Shown: piece after piece, positions 8,159 to 16,798 of the stretch
Numbering within the stretch: the stretch's first letter is position 1
How the letters are laid out: each line of letters starts with the position of its first letter
DNA from: Luteococcus sp038433135
GTDB lineage: Bacteria; Actinomycetota; Actinomycetes; Propionibacteriales; Propionibacteriaceae
NCBI RefSeq assembly: GCF_038433135.1
Contig: NZ_JBCDMV010000020.1
Span: 1 to 64,000 of the forward strand
Length of the DNA: 64,000 bases
Direction of reading: 5' to 3'
Notes under the pieces: generated by a model
Told to the model about the DNA's origin: nothing
What the model saw: the letters and a program-made list of their open reading frames with translations, nothing else
The model's database searches: none
Made by a program: the position numbers and the translations under genes

Positions 8159-9112
8159 GTGCTTGGAGAGCGGGGACGACAGCGGCTCGGGGCCGGCATC
8201 GCCGCCCTGACGCTCGCCCTCGCCCCGACGGCCTGCAATCCGGGCAGCGGCTCGCCCAGCCCGTCCGCCTCCCCCAGCGCGAGCGCCACGCCGAGGGTGG
8301 ACCTGACCCGCCCCAAGACGGCCCGCAAGGCCGTGGACCAGCTGGTCGAGGCCGCTGGTGGGCTGCCGGTGATCAAGGTGGACGTGACCAGTCAGAGCGC
8401 CACCCTGAGTGCCCTCAAGGACGGCAAGGTGGTGGCCTGGGGCTGGGCGGATGGCGAGGTCACCCCGGTCGAGAGCGACATCGAGTACATCAAGCAGGCC
8501 GCCTTCACCCCGGCCGATTACAACGTGGACGATCTGGGGGCGCTGTTCGCCCAGGCCGCCAAGATCTCCGGCTCCAGCGCGAACCAGGAACTGCAGATCG
8601 TCGAGTACGACCACGGCGAGGTGCTGATGACCGTCACCACCCGGCCGGAATCCATGCCGGTCTTCTTCCGACGTGACGGCTCACCGATCAACCGGCTCGA
8701 CTTCGCCACCCAGCAGGGCTTCGCGGAGGCCATCCGAGATGCCGTCGGCACGGACAAACGGGTACTGGCCATGGGATGGGACCAGTCCGGCGGATTCTGG
8801 GCGGACACGGCCAGCAAGGAGCCGGGGGTGGTGGACCGGCGCACCCGACAGGCCAAGGTGCCGGCCTGGGAATCCTCGCGCAAGGCAAGCTCCACCGGGC
8901 CGACCTTCCCACCAACGGCGGTGGATCCGGAGGTGCTGACCCGGCTGGTCCGCACGCTGCCGGACAGTACCGGGCACCCCGGCGAGGCGGTCAGCTTCGA
9001 GATCTCGCGCCGCTACCAGATGGCACTGCCGGTGATCACCTTCGACGTGGGCGGTGAGCAGGTGATCACCACCCTGGGCGGCACCGACATCACCGACGTC
9101 GCCGGCGGCTGA
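8159..9112 (+). CDS. Secreted protein, probable lipoprotein, unknown function
   Basis: The 317-aa product opens with a short arginine-rich N-region, a hydrophobic core (AGIAALTLALAPTAC, about 12-26) and a cysteine, then a Ser/Pro/Ala-rich linker (27-45), as in exported lipoproteins. The lipobox APTAC has Pro at -3, which is atypical, so lipidation is uncertain. The mature domain is not recognised. It starts at GTG 8159 with a -10 hexamer TAGTCT 6 nt upstream and no Shine-Dalgarno sequence, suggesting a leaderless mRNA. A strong terminator follows. Confidence 0.7.
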   Translation: MLGERGRQRLGAGIAALTLALAPTACNPGSGSPSPSASPSASATPRVDLTRPKTARKAVDQLVEAAGGLPVIKVDVTSQSATLSALKDGKVVAWGWADGEVTPVESDIEYIKQAAFTPADYNVDDLGALFAQAAKISGSSANQELQIVEYDHGEVLMTVTTRPESMPVFFRRDGSPINRLDFATQQGFAEAIRDAVGTDKRVLAMGWDQSGGFWADTASKEPGVVDRRTRQAKVPAWESSRKASSTGPTFPPTAVDPEVLTRLVRTLPDSTGHPGEAVSFEISRRYQMALPVITFDVGGEQVITTLGGTDITDVAGG

Positions 9113-9128
9113 CCTGCCGAGAACGCGA

Positions 9129-9165
9129 CGAAGGGCCGCTCGCCGGTGTGGCGAGCGGCCCTTCG
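9129..9165. terminator. Strong bidirectional hairpin terminator
   Basis: A perfect 16-bp stem joins CGAAGGGCCGCTCGCC (9129-9144) and GGCGAGCGGCCCTTCG (9150-9165) with loop GGTGT. It sits between convergent genes. Confidence 0.8.
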
Positions 9166-9186
9166 ACAGGCTCAGGGAACCTTGGT

Positions 9187-10068
9187 TCAGGCCTCGAGGT
9201 TCTTGGCGGTGAAGGCCGTGGAGCAGACCTGCGGGTCGCCGGAGGTGAAGCCCTTGCCGACCCAGTTCTGGCGCATCTTGGCCGAACCGTGGGTCCAGCT
9301 CTCCGGGTTCACCTGCCCGGTGGTGCTGGCCTGGATCCGGTCGTCGCCGACCGCCGCGGCGGCATCGACGATCGCGTTGAGGTCCTCCTGGTCCACGCCG
9401 GAGATGATGCCGCTCTGGTCGGAGCTGGCGGCATTCTTGAACCAGGCGCCGGCGTAGCAGTCAGCCTGCAGCTCGGCGCGCACGGCCATCGAGTCCGGAC
9501 CGGACCCGCCTGACTGGGACTTGGCGAGCTGACCGGTGATGTTGGAGATGTGGTGGCCGTATTCGTGGGCCAAGATGTACGCCTCGGCCCCGTCGCCACC
9601 CTTGGCGCCGAGCTGCTGCAGCAGCTGGTCGGCGAATTCGGTGTCGATGTAGACCTTCTTGTCACCGGGGCAGTAGAAGGGACCCACCTGGGAAGTGGCG
9701 GCGCCGCAGGCGGTGTTCACCCGGCCGCTGAAGGCCACCGTCGGGGCCTTGACGTACTGGCCCTGCTGGAACTGCGTCTCCCAGTAACCCTGGATGGAGT
9801 TCACGTAGGCAACCCAGCGGCATTCCCGGTTGCTGTTCACGTCGGCGCCGGTCTTGCACTCGGCGTACTGGTTGGCGGCCGGACCATTCTGGGTGGCCGA
9901 GTCCTGCGTCGCGGAGCCCAGCAGATCGCCGGGGTTGAAGCCGAAGATCAGGCCAAGGATCATGATGATCAGACCAAGACCGCCACCGATCGCGGCCCCG
10001 CCGCCGCCACCGCCGCCGGCGGACTGCACTTGCGAGGCGTCCAGCGTCGCATTCTCATTGAACTGCAT
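9187..10068 (-). CDS. YpfJ-type neutral zinc metallopeptidase, membrane-anchored
   Basis: The product is 293 aa from the MQFNENATLD start (10068), which has a GGAAGGG site. It has a glycine run (19-24), one transmembrane helix (about 26-44) and then an extracytoplasmic domain with HEYGH at 168-172 and a downstream glutamate helix (AELQADCYAGAWF), the zinc-site pattern of the YpfJ/YpfJ-like putative neutral zinc metallopeptidases. Four or more cysteines outside the membrane suggest disulfides. The substrate is unknown. The frame continues upstream to 10218 but that part overlaps the intergenic region and lacks a start signal. Confidence 0.85.
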   Translation of the reverse strand: MQFNENATLDASQVQSAGGGGGGGAAIGGGLGLIIMILGLIFGFNPGDLLGSATQDSATQNGPAANQYAECKTGADVNSNRECRWVAYVNSIQGYWETQFQQGQYVKAPTVAFSGRVNTACGAATSQVGPFYCPGDKKVYIDTEFADQLLQQLGAKGGDGAEAYILAHEYGHHISNITGQLAKSQSGGSGPDSMAVRAELQADCYAGAWFKNAASSDQSGIISGVDQEDLNAIVDAAAAVGDDRIQASTTGQVNPESWTHGSAKMRQNWVGKGFTSGDPQVCSTAFTAKNLEA

Positions 10069-10227
10069 CGTTGCCCTTCCTTGGCCGACCCGACGGCCCG
10101 GGACCGTCATGCACACCCAGAGTACCCAACCGGACCCATGGGGTGCGTCTGGCACGAGCACTCTCGCTGACGGCGAAGCCCGGCATGGCAGGTCGGGGGC
10201 CCGCCCGGAAGGTGACATGATTGATCA

Positions 10228-10923
10228 ATGCGCATCGTTGGAGTCGGTTCACCCGGAACCGGGGAACTGGTGCGCTTTCGGATCGACCATGGTGCCCACC
10301 CGCACCAGCAGTTGTGGCGACGCGGTCTGGTGATGACCGACCTGCTCAGTGCCCGGCTGGAGGACGACGAGGTGGTGCTGACCGTCCGGGTGCAGCCGCG
10401 GCACTCGGCGTCGCGACCGCCCCGGATCAAGCACCGCGGCATCGACCCCGACCTGCACCTGCGTCCCGACGAGGTACCGATCGACAACCAGCGGATCGCC
10501 GCCTACGCGGTGGTGCGCTCCAGCCGCGGCGTGCTGGGCACCGAGTGCAGCGACAAGACGGCGGTGCCGGGCCTGTGGCAATTGCCCGGCGGCGGCCTCA
10601 ACCCCGGGGAGTCGCCGTCGGAAGCACTCATCCGTGAGGTGGCCGAGGAGACGGGCCAGGAGGTGCGGATCAACCGCCTGATCGACCTGCAGAGCGATCA
10701 CTGGGTGGGCCGCGCACCCAATGGGGTGCTGGAGGACTTCCACGCCCTGCGGATCATCTACACCGCGACCTGTCTGGAGCCCACCACGCCCAGCGTGATC
10801 GACATCGACGGAACCACCGCCCAGGCCGCGTGGATCCCACTGCGCAGCTGGCGGTCGTTGCCCTGGACGTCGGGTGCCCGCTCCCTGCTGGACAAGCACC
10901 TGGACGGCGTCCCCACCTGGTGA
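10228..10923 (+). CDS. Nudix hydrolase with an extra N-terminal domain
   Basis: A 231-aa protein whose Nudix box (GGLNPGESPSEALIREVAEE, about 122-141, plus TG) fits the GX5EX7REUXEEXGU consensus, with Mg-binding glutamates in place. The first 85 residues form a separate region of unknown role. The family cleaves nucleoside diphosphates linked to another moiety; substrate not predictable. The ATG at 10228 is 6 nt past CATGAT, a -10-like hexamer, with only a weak GGAAGG element further up, so a leaderless transcript is possible. Confidence 0.8.
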   Translation: MRIVGVGSPGTGELVRFRIDHGAHPHQQLWRRGLVMTDLLSARLEDDEVVLTVRVQPRHSASRPPRIKHRGIDPDLHLRPDEVPIDNQRIAAYAVVRSSRGVLGTECSDKTAVPGLWQLPGGGLNPGESPSEALIREVAEETGQEVRINRLIDLQSDHWVGRAPNGVLEDFHALRIIYTATCLEPTTPSVIDIDGTTAQAAWIPLRSWRSLPWTSGARSLLDKHLDGVPTW

Positions 10924-10928
10924 TGCGA

Positions 10929-10963
10929 ATCGGCCCGCACCCTCGATGAGGATGCGGGCCGAT
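10929..10963. terminator. Terminator between convergent Nudix and Bax inhibitor-1 genes
   Basis: An 11-bp perfect stem joins ATCGGCCCGCA (10929-10939) and TGCGGGCCGAT (10953-10963). Confidence 0.65.
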
Positions 10964-10983
10964 CGGGTCGGATCAGGTGGCGG

Positions 10984-11829
10984 TCAGCGACGGAAGTAGC
11001 TGAGCAGCCGCAGGATCTCGGTGTAGAGCCAGACCATCGTGACCGTGATGCCGAAGGCGGCGCGCCAGGCCTCGGACCGCGGGGCGTTGGCGGCGATGCC
11101 GCGCTCGATGTCGTCGAAGTCGATCACCAGGTTGAAGACCGCCAGGCCGGCGCCCAGCAGGGCGGCGACGAGGCCGATCACGCCGGAGCGCATCCCCATG
11201 TCGATGCCGAACAGCGACAGCACGAAGTTGATCAGCATCACGCCGGCGAAGGCGGCGGTACCGATGAAGACCATCCGCCGGACCTTGCTGCTGACCCGGA
11301 TGTTGAAGAACTTGTACGCGGCCAGGGTGGCACCGGCGGCGGCGAAGGTGCCCAGCACCGCCTGGGTGACGATGCCCGGGTACATCGACTCGAACATGAA
11401 GCTGAAGGCGCCGATGAAGATGCCTTCGATCACCGAGTAGGCCAGCACCAGGCCCGGGTTGATCTTCTTGCGGGCGGCCACCAGCAGGACGGTGACGAAG
11501 CCCACCAGGCCGCTGAGCACCAGGGCGGGCATCAGCAGGGCCGGCGGCAGGAAGAGGAAGGCGACGACGGCGGAGGCCATCAGCGTCAGCATCGTGACGC
11601 CGGTCTTGTTGACCACGTCGTCCAGAGTCATCGGCGGCTCGACGGTGCCCTGCGGCGCCTGGAACTGCTGCGGCATCTGGCCGAAGTTCGGGTCATAGCC
11701 CTGCTGGCCGTAGCCCTGCGGTGCGTAGCCGGGCTGGCCGTAACCCTGCTGGCCATAGGGCTGCTGGGCGTAGGTCTGCGGGGAGCGCGCGGTGAACGCG
11801 TCGGGGCGGGAAAGAATCGGGTTTGCCAT
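10984..11829 (-). CDS. Bax inhibitor-1/YccA family membrane protein
   Basis: The 281-aa product begins with a cytoplasmic low-complexity tail rich in YGQQGYGQPGY-type repeats (about 20-60) and then has seven hydrophobic segments typical of the BI-1/YccA (TMBIM) fold, ending in WLYTEILRLLSYFRR. Family members act as pH-sensitive calcium leak channels or regulate membrane proteases; the bacterial role is not established. It is a single gene on the minus strand, ahead of the convergent terminator at 10929. Confidence 0.85.
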   Translation of the reverse strand: MANPILSRPDAFTARSPQTYAQQPYGQQGYGQPGYAPQGYGQQGYDPNFGQMPQQFQAPQGTVEPPMTLDDVVNKTGVTMLTLMASAVVAFLFLPPALLMPALVLSGLVGFVTVLLVAARKKINPGLVLAYSVIEGIFIGAFSFMFESMYPGIVTQAVLGTFAAAGATLAAYKFFNIRVSSKVRRMVFIGTAAFAGVMLINFVLSLFGIDMGMRSGVIGLVAALLGAGLAVFNLVIDFDDIERGIAANAPRSEAWRAAFGITVTMVWLYTEILRLLSYFRR

Positions 11830-11950
11830 GGTGGCTGGTTCCTTCTGGTCAGGGAGGTGCCTTCAGTGTATGCAACGCCCCGCCCGCTCCCGGAATTCCG
11901 CGCCCGACCCTGAGAAGCCCCTGACCGCCCCTCGACAGCCTCGCGGACCG

Positions 11951-12026
11951 TGGTGCCCCCGATGGGATTCGAACCCACACTGTGGCGGGTTTAAGCCGCC
12001 TGCCTCTGCCGTTGGGCTACGGGGGC
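11951..12026 (-). tRNA. tRNA with UAA anticodon (tRNA-Leu by codon) but class I shape
   Basis: On the minus strand the 76-nt gene has a 7-bp acceptor stem GCCCCCG/CGGGGGC, an anticodon stem GGCGG/CCGCC with loop CTTAAAC (anticodon TAA), a 5-nt variable loop ACAGT, T arm GTGGG/TTCGAAT/CCCAT, discriminator A and an encoded CCA. A UAA anticodon reads the leucine codon UUA. Bacterial tRNA-Leu is normally class II with a long variable arm, and this one has none. It lies 13 nt beyond the ppx stop and may be co-transcribed. The amino acid identity is uncertain. Confidence 0.85.
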
Positions 12027-12039
12027 CCGACATCGCAGT

Positions 12040-12954
12040 CTATGCAAGCAACCCCATCGCCAGGGCGTCCAGGATGTCGGACTCGCTGACCACCATCGGT
12101 TCCGAGACCCGCTGGGCGATCCGGCTGAGGATCAGGGCACCGGCGCAGATCACCTCGGCGCGCTTCGCGGGCAGGCAGGTGCTCCGGGTCAGCTCGTCGA
12201 CGGGCGTGGCCATCAGCCGTTCCGCGAGCCGGTAGATCTCGTCGGGAGTGAGCGACGAACCGTGCACCAGCTCGCGCTGGTAGTTCATCAGCCCCTGGTG
12301 GATGGCCGACATGCTGGTGGTGGTGCCGGCCACGCCGATGAAGCTCTTGACCGAGGCGAATTCGATCCCGCTGCGCTCCAGCAGAGCGTCGACGAATCCC
12401 CGGGCGGTACCAACCTCGTCGTCGGTGGGCGGATCACTGTGCAGGAAGCGTTCCCGGAGCCTGACCGAACCCATGTCCAGGCTGATCGCGTGGCTGATGG
12501 TGGCATCGCAGCCGCCTTGGATCAGTTCGGTGGAGCCGCCGCCGATGTCGATCACCAGCACCGGTTCGCTCTGGGGACGGACCCCGGCCAGGGCGCCGGC
12601 GAAGCTGAGGGCGGCCTCCTCGTCTCCGGGGATGATCTCCACCTCGACGCCAAGCCGATCCCGTACCCCGGCGAAGAAGGTCTCCCGGTTGTGGGCGTCC
12701 CGCGCCGCGGAGGTGGCGACGAAACGGACCCGCTGGCAGTCGAAACGGCGGATCACCTCGGCATAGTCATCGATGGCGGCGAAAGTGCGGACCAGCGCCT
12801 CGGGGTGGAATTCGCCGGTGGCGTCGACGCCCTGCCCCAGTCTGACCAGTTCGAGCCGACGGTCGAGCTCCACCATCTGGCCGTCGGGTCCGGCTTCGGC
12901 GATCAGCAGACGGATGGAATTGGTGCCGCAGTCGATCGCGGCAACCGGGCTCAC
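12040..12954 (-). CDS. ppx: Ppx/GppA family phosphatase (exopolyphosphatase)
   Basis: The 304-aa product has the ASKHA-fold ATPase motifs: VAAIDCGTNSIRLLIAE at the N-terminus (phosphate 1), VLVIDIGGGSTELI near 129-142 (phosphate 2) and FIGVAGTTTSMSA near 204 (adenosine-like motif). Length matches the short actinobacterial Ppx type that degrades polyphosphate or (p)ppGpp-related substrates. The GTG start at 12954 overlaps the DUF501 stop as GTGA, so translation is coupled. It is the last protein gene of the eno cluster. Confidence 0.88.
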   Translation of the reverse strand: MSPVAAIDCGTNSIRLLIAEAGPDGQMVELDRRLELVRLGQGVDATGEFHPEALVRTFAAIDDYAEVIRRFDCQRVRFVATSAARDAHNRETFFAGVRDRLGVEVEIIPGDEEAALSFAGALAGVRPQSEPVLVIDIGGGSTELIQGGCDATISHAISLDMGSVRLRERFLHSDPPTDDEVGTARGFVDALLERSGIEFASVKSFIGVAGTTTSMSAIHQGLMNYQRELVHGSSLTPDEIYRLAERLMATPVDELTRSTCLPAKRAEVICAGALILSRIAQRVSEPMVVSESDILDALAMGLLA

Positions 12955-13454
12955 TCGGCTTCCTGCAGGCAGGGGCGGGCCCAGAAGTCCCCCAGCCTGG
13001 CGACGGCCTCGTCCCCCAGCGGGTTCACGCCGGGGCCGGCGGCCAGCGCATGGCCGACCAGCACGTGCAGGCACTTCACCCGGGTGGGCATGCCGCCGGC
13101 GCTGATCCCCTCGATCTCGGGAACCTCGCCCAGTGCGGCGCGATCGGCCAGGTATGCCTCGTGCGCGGCGCGGTAGGAGGCGGCCAGTTCCTCGTCGTCC
13201 TGCAGGCGCTGGGTCATCTCGGCCATCAGGCCGGAGGCCTCCAGGGTGGAGCAGGCCGAGGTGGCGCGCGGGCAGGTGAGGTAGTAGGTGGTCGGGAAGG
13301 GGGTGCCGTCGGGCAGCCTCGGCTCGGTGGCGACCACACCGGGCTTGCCGCAGGGGCAGCGCCAGGCGACGCCAGCAACGCCGCGGGGCATCCGGCCGAG
13401 TTGTTCGTGGATGGCCTGCTCGTCGGCGGGGCTCATCGGTTCCAGGTGTGCCAT
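12951..13454 (-). CDS. DUF501 domain protein
   Basis: A 167-aa protein with conserved CPCGKPGVV (33-41) and YYLTCPRATSACSTLE (57-72) cysteine segments, followed by RVKCLHVLVGHALAAGPGVNPLGDEA near 124-149, which identifies the DUF501 family. Function is unknown; position between a FtsB-like gene and ppx is constant across actinobacteria. The ATG at 13454 directly abuts the upstream stop codon and the 3' end overlaps ppx by 4 nt. Confidence 0.85.
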   Translation of the reverse strand: MAHLEPMSPADEQAIHEQLGRMPRGVAGVAWRCPCGKPGVVATEPRLPDGTPFPTTYYLTCPRATSACSTLEASGLMAEMTQRLQDDEELAASYRAAHEAYLADRAALGEVPEIEGISAGGMPTRVKCLHVLVGHALAAGPGVNPLGDEAVARLGDFWARPCLQEAE

Positions 13455-14093
13455 CTATCGCTTCTTCGTCGGGGTGAGGGTGCTGCTCGGCTCGGGGGAG
13501 GCGGTCACGACGGGCTCGGAACTGCCCGGGGCCACCAGCGGTTCGTCGGCGGCCGCGAGGGAGCCCGCCATCCGATCCCACCAGGCGGTGGCATGCTCAC
13601 CCTCGGGCAGACTGCGGACCGAACCGATGCTCACTCCCCCGCCCACCGGCTGACCGTTGGCGTCGATGACTCGGTAGCCGACCTCGCCGGGCACCACCCA
13701 GCCGAGTCGTTCGCGGGCCTGCGCCTTGACGAAGTCGGGATTCTGCCAGCGTTCGATCTCGTCGGCCAGCTGGGCATTGGCCTGGGTTCGTTCGGCGATC
13801 TGCTGCTGTGCGGTGGCCAGTTCCCGCTCCTGGCGCAGGTAGACCCGCAGGCTGGAGGCGACGCTGAGCAGCAGCACGGCGCAGACCACCAGCAGGGCGA
13901 TGGCCCGACGGGTGAAGCCCACCCCGCGGATCCGGCGCGGCAGCGCACCGGCGGCAGCCAGTGGCGAGACACCGTCCGGTGCCTCCACCCGTTGGGTCTG
14001 GCGCGGGGTGCGGGTGCGGTTCCGGGCAGACGCAACGGCCCGGGTACGCGGCGTACCGCGACCCGGACCGTTGTGTGTGGGCTTGTTGACCAT
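13455..14093 (-). CDS. FtsB/DivIC-like septum formation initiator protein
   Basis: The 212-aa product has a basic, disordered cytoplasmic N-terminus (1-60), a single transmembrane helix (about 62-82), a coiled coil (about 84-115) and the short conserved segment RERLGWVVPGEVGYRVID near 130-145, the FtsB/DivIC pattern. These proteins join the divisome with FtsL and FtsQ. The Pro/Ser/Thr tail (190-212) is lineage-specific. It sits 30 nt after eno and directly abuts DUF501. Confidence 0.85.
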   Translation of the reverse strand: MVNKPTHNGPGRGTPRTRAVASARNRTRTPRQTQRVEAPDGVSPLAAAGALPRRIRGVGFTRRAIALLVVCAVLLLSVASSLRVYLRQERELATAQQQIAERTQANAQLADEIERWQNPDFVKAQARERLGWVVPGEVGYRVIDANGQPVGGGVSIGSVRSLPEGEHATAWWDRMAGSLAAADEPLVAPGSSEPVVTASPEPSSTLTPTKKR

Positions 14094-14123
14094 CTACCCA
14101 GTGTTACAGGTTCCGAGCAGTGC

Positions 14124-15407
<1,284 letters not shown>

Positions 15408-15425
15408 CTGATCTGCCTTTCGCAA

Positions 15426-15452
15426 GATGGAAAATGTTCCATCGCCAGCCTA
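15426..15452 (-). promoter_or_regulatory. eno promoter -10 with inverted repeat at the start of the transcript
   Basis: On the minus strand TAGGCT (15447-15452) can serve as the -10 box. The inverted repeat GATGGAA (15426-15432) / TTCCATC (15437-15443) with a 4-nt loop covers the predicted transcription start, so it could be an operator or a short 5' hairpin. Confidence 0.4.
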
Positions 15453-15572
15453 GCGGCCCGATCCCGGGGCCGGACGTGGAGGTGCCAGAATCATCCGCGG
15501 GGTTCGCCTGCAGGTCACGCGGCATTCATCCGCCAGCGCAATCCGCGGGGCCCAGCCGCGACCGCGAGGGGC

Positions 15573-16208
15573 TCAGCCCGCGTGCTCGACGGCCCGCACC
15601 TGGGCCTCGAAGGCGCGCAACGCGTCCCGGGTGGCCTGGTCGGCGTCGACGCCACTGGCCTGGGCGCGCTGCACCAGCTCCAGCACCTGGCGGCCGACCT
15701 CCTCGGCGGTGATCGGCTGGTCCGCGGTGGGCACCGCGACGCCGTGGTTGCGGGCCCGGGAGGTGACCTTGGTGGCCCGGGCCAGCGCCGACAGCCGCTC
15801 GGCGATCCCCTCCAGGGATGAGGTGCGGCCCTTCTCGGCGCCCTTGCGCTGCTCCCACGATCCCATCAGGTCCTCGGGCATGTCGGCGTCGGTGAAGACA
15901 TAGGGGTGCCGGCGCACCAGCTTGTCGGCAATGTCATGCGCGACGTCGTCCAGATCGTAACGCCCCTCCCGAGCGGCGATCTCACAGTGGAAGACCACCT
16001 GCAGCAGCAGGTCACCCAGTTCCTCGCGCAGGTCGGCGTCGTCACCGGACTCGATCGCATCCAGCACCTCGCCGGTCTCCTCCACCAGGTAGGTGGCCAG
16101 GCTGCGATGAGTCTGTTCGGCATCCCACGGGCAGCCGGTGCGCAGCTGGTGCATCACCTGGGCCAGCCGGGCCACCTGCCCGCAGTCGGGCGCCGACGGG
16201 GAGCTCAC
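15573..16208 (-). CDS. mazG: MazG nucleotide pyrophosphohydrolase
   Basis: The 211-aa enzyme hydrolyses nucleoside triphosphates to monophosphates and pyrophosphate. The metal site EETGEV near 43 with the downstream EELGDLLLQVVFH near 61 is the all-alpha MazG pattern, and CPWDAEQTH near 26 is the typical entry segment. The C-terminal half is shorter than in E. coli MazG, with only a partial second domain. GTG 16208 overlaps the lipoprotein stop by GTGA. The 147 bp after the start of eno to its left hold the eno promoter. Confidence 0.9.
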   Translation of the reverse strand: MSSPSAPDCGQVARLAQVMHQLRTGCPWDAEQTHRSLATYLVEETGEVLDAIESGDDADLREELGDLLLQVVFHCEIAAREGRYDLDDVAHDIADKLVRRHPYVFTDADMPEDLMGSWEQRKGAEKGRTSSLEGIAERLSALARATKVTSRARNHGVAVPTADQPITAEEVGRQVLELVQRAQASGVDADQATRDALRAFEAQVRAVEHAG

Positions 16209-16729
16209 TGCCCGCCGAAGACCTTGCCCTGGCCCAGGTCCTCGGTGGACAGGGAGCCGGAGTCGCTGGTGAAGGTACCCTTCTTGGCGTCCCAGGTGCC
16301 GAAGACCGGGTTCACCTTGACGTCCAGGCCGCTCATCGCCGCAGCCAGCTTGTCCTGGCCCAGCTTCTCCGCCAGCGCGGCATAGTCGGCGAAGCCGCGC
16401 ACCGCCGTGGCGCACTGCGGATCAGCCGTCAGCGCGTCGCCCTGCAGCTTGGTGAGCGCAGCGCCGCGCATGGCGGGGGTCAGCTCCACCTTGGTCGCCT
16501 TGGAGATCTCGGTGGCCAGGTCACCCATCAACAGCATCTTGGCCACCTCGGTCTTGATCATGGCGGCATCCTGCTGGATGATCCCGGCGCAGCCCTTGGC
16601 GGAGTCGGTCACCTGGCTCATCCTGGTGGCCTGACCGTTCACCTCGAAGGCGGTACCGCCGGTCGGGGTGCTGCATCCGGCGAACAGCGCCAGAGCCATC
16701 AGGGGAACTGCCACACGAGCTGACTTCAT
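16205..16729 (-). CDS. Lipoprotein, SurA-N-like, conserved between mfd and mazG
   Basis: A 174-aa exported protein with signal peptide and lipobox LFAGC (Cys19), followed by FEVNGQATRMSQV, a SurA N-terminal-like segment. The remainder is predicted helical, with no PPIase domain. Lipoproteins of this kind sit in the mfd/mazG/eno neighbourhood in many actinobacteria, although function is not known. The ATG has an AAGGACAAC site upstream. It ends in a 4-nt overlap with mazG. Confidence 0.75.
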   Translation of the reverse strand: MKSARVAVPLMALALFAGCSTPTGGTAFEVNGQATRMSQVTDSAKGCAGIIQQDAAMIKTEVAKMLLMGDLATEISKATKVELTPAMRGAALTKLQGDALTADPQCATAVRGFADYAALAEKLGQDKLAAAMSGLDVKVNPVFGTWDAKKGTFTSDSGSLSTEDLGQGKVFGGQ

Positions 16730-16798
16730 CTGTTGTCCTTCCGGGATGCCCCGGTGCTTGGAGACCACGGGCTGTCGAGGGTGATTGTAGCCGTCCGC

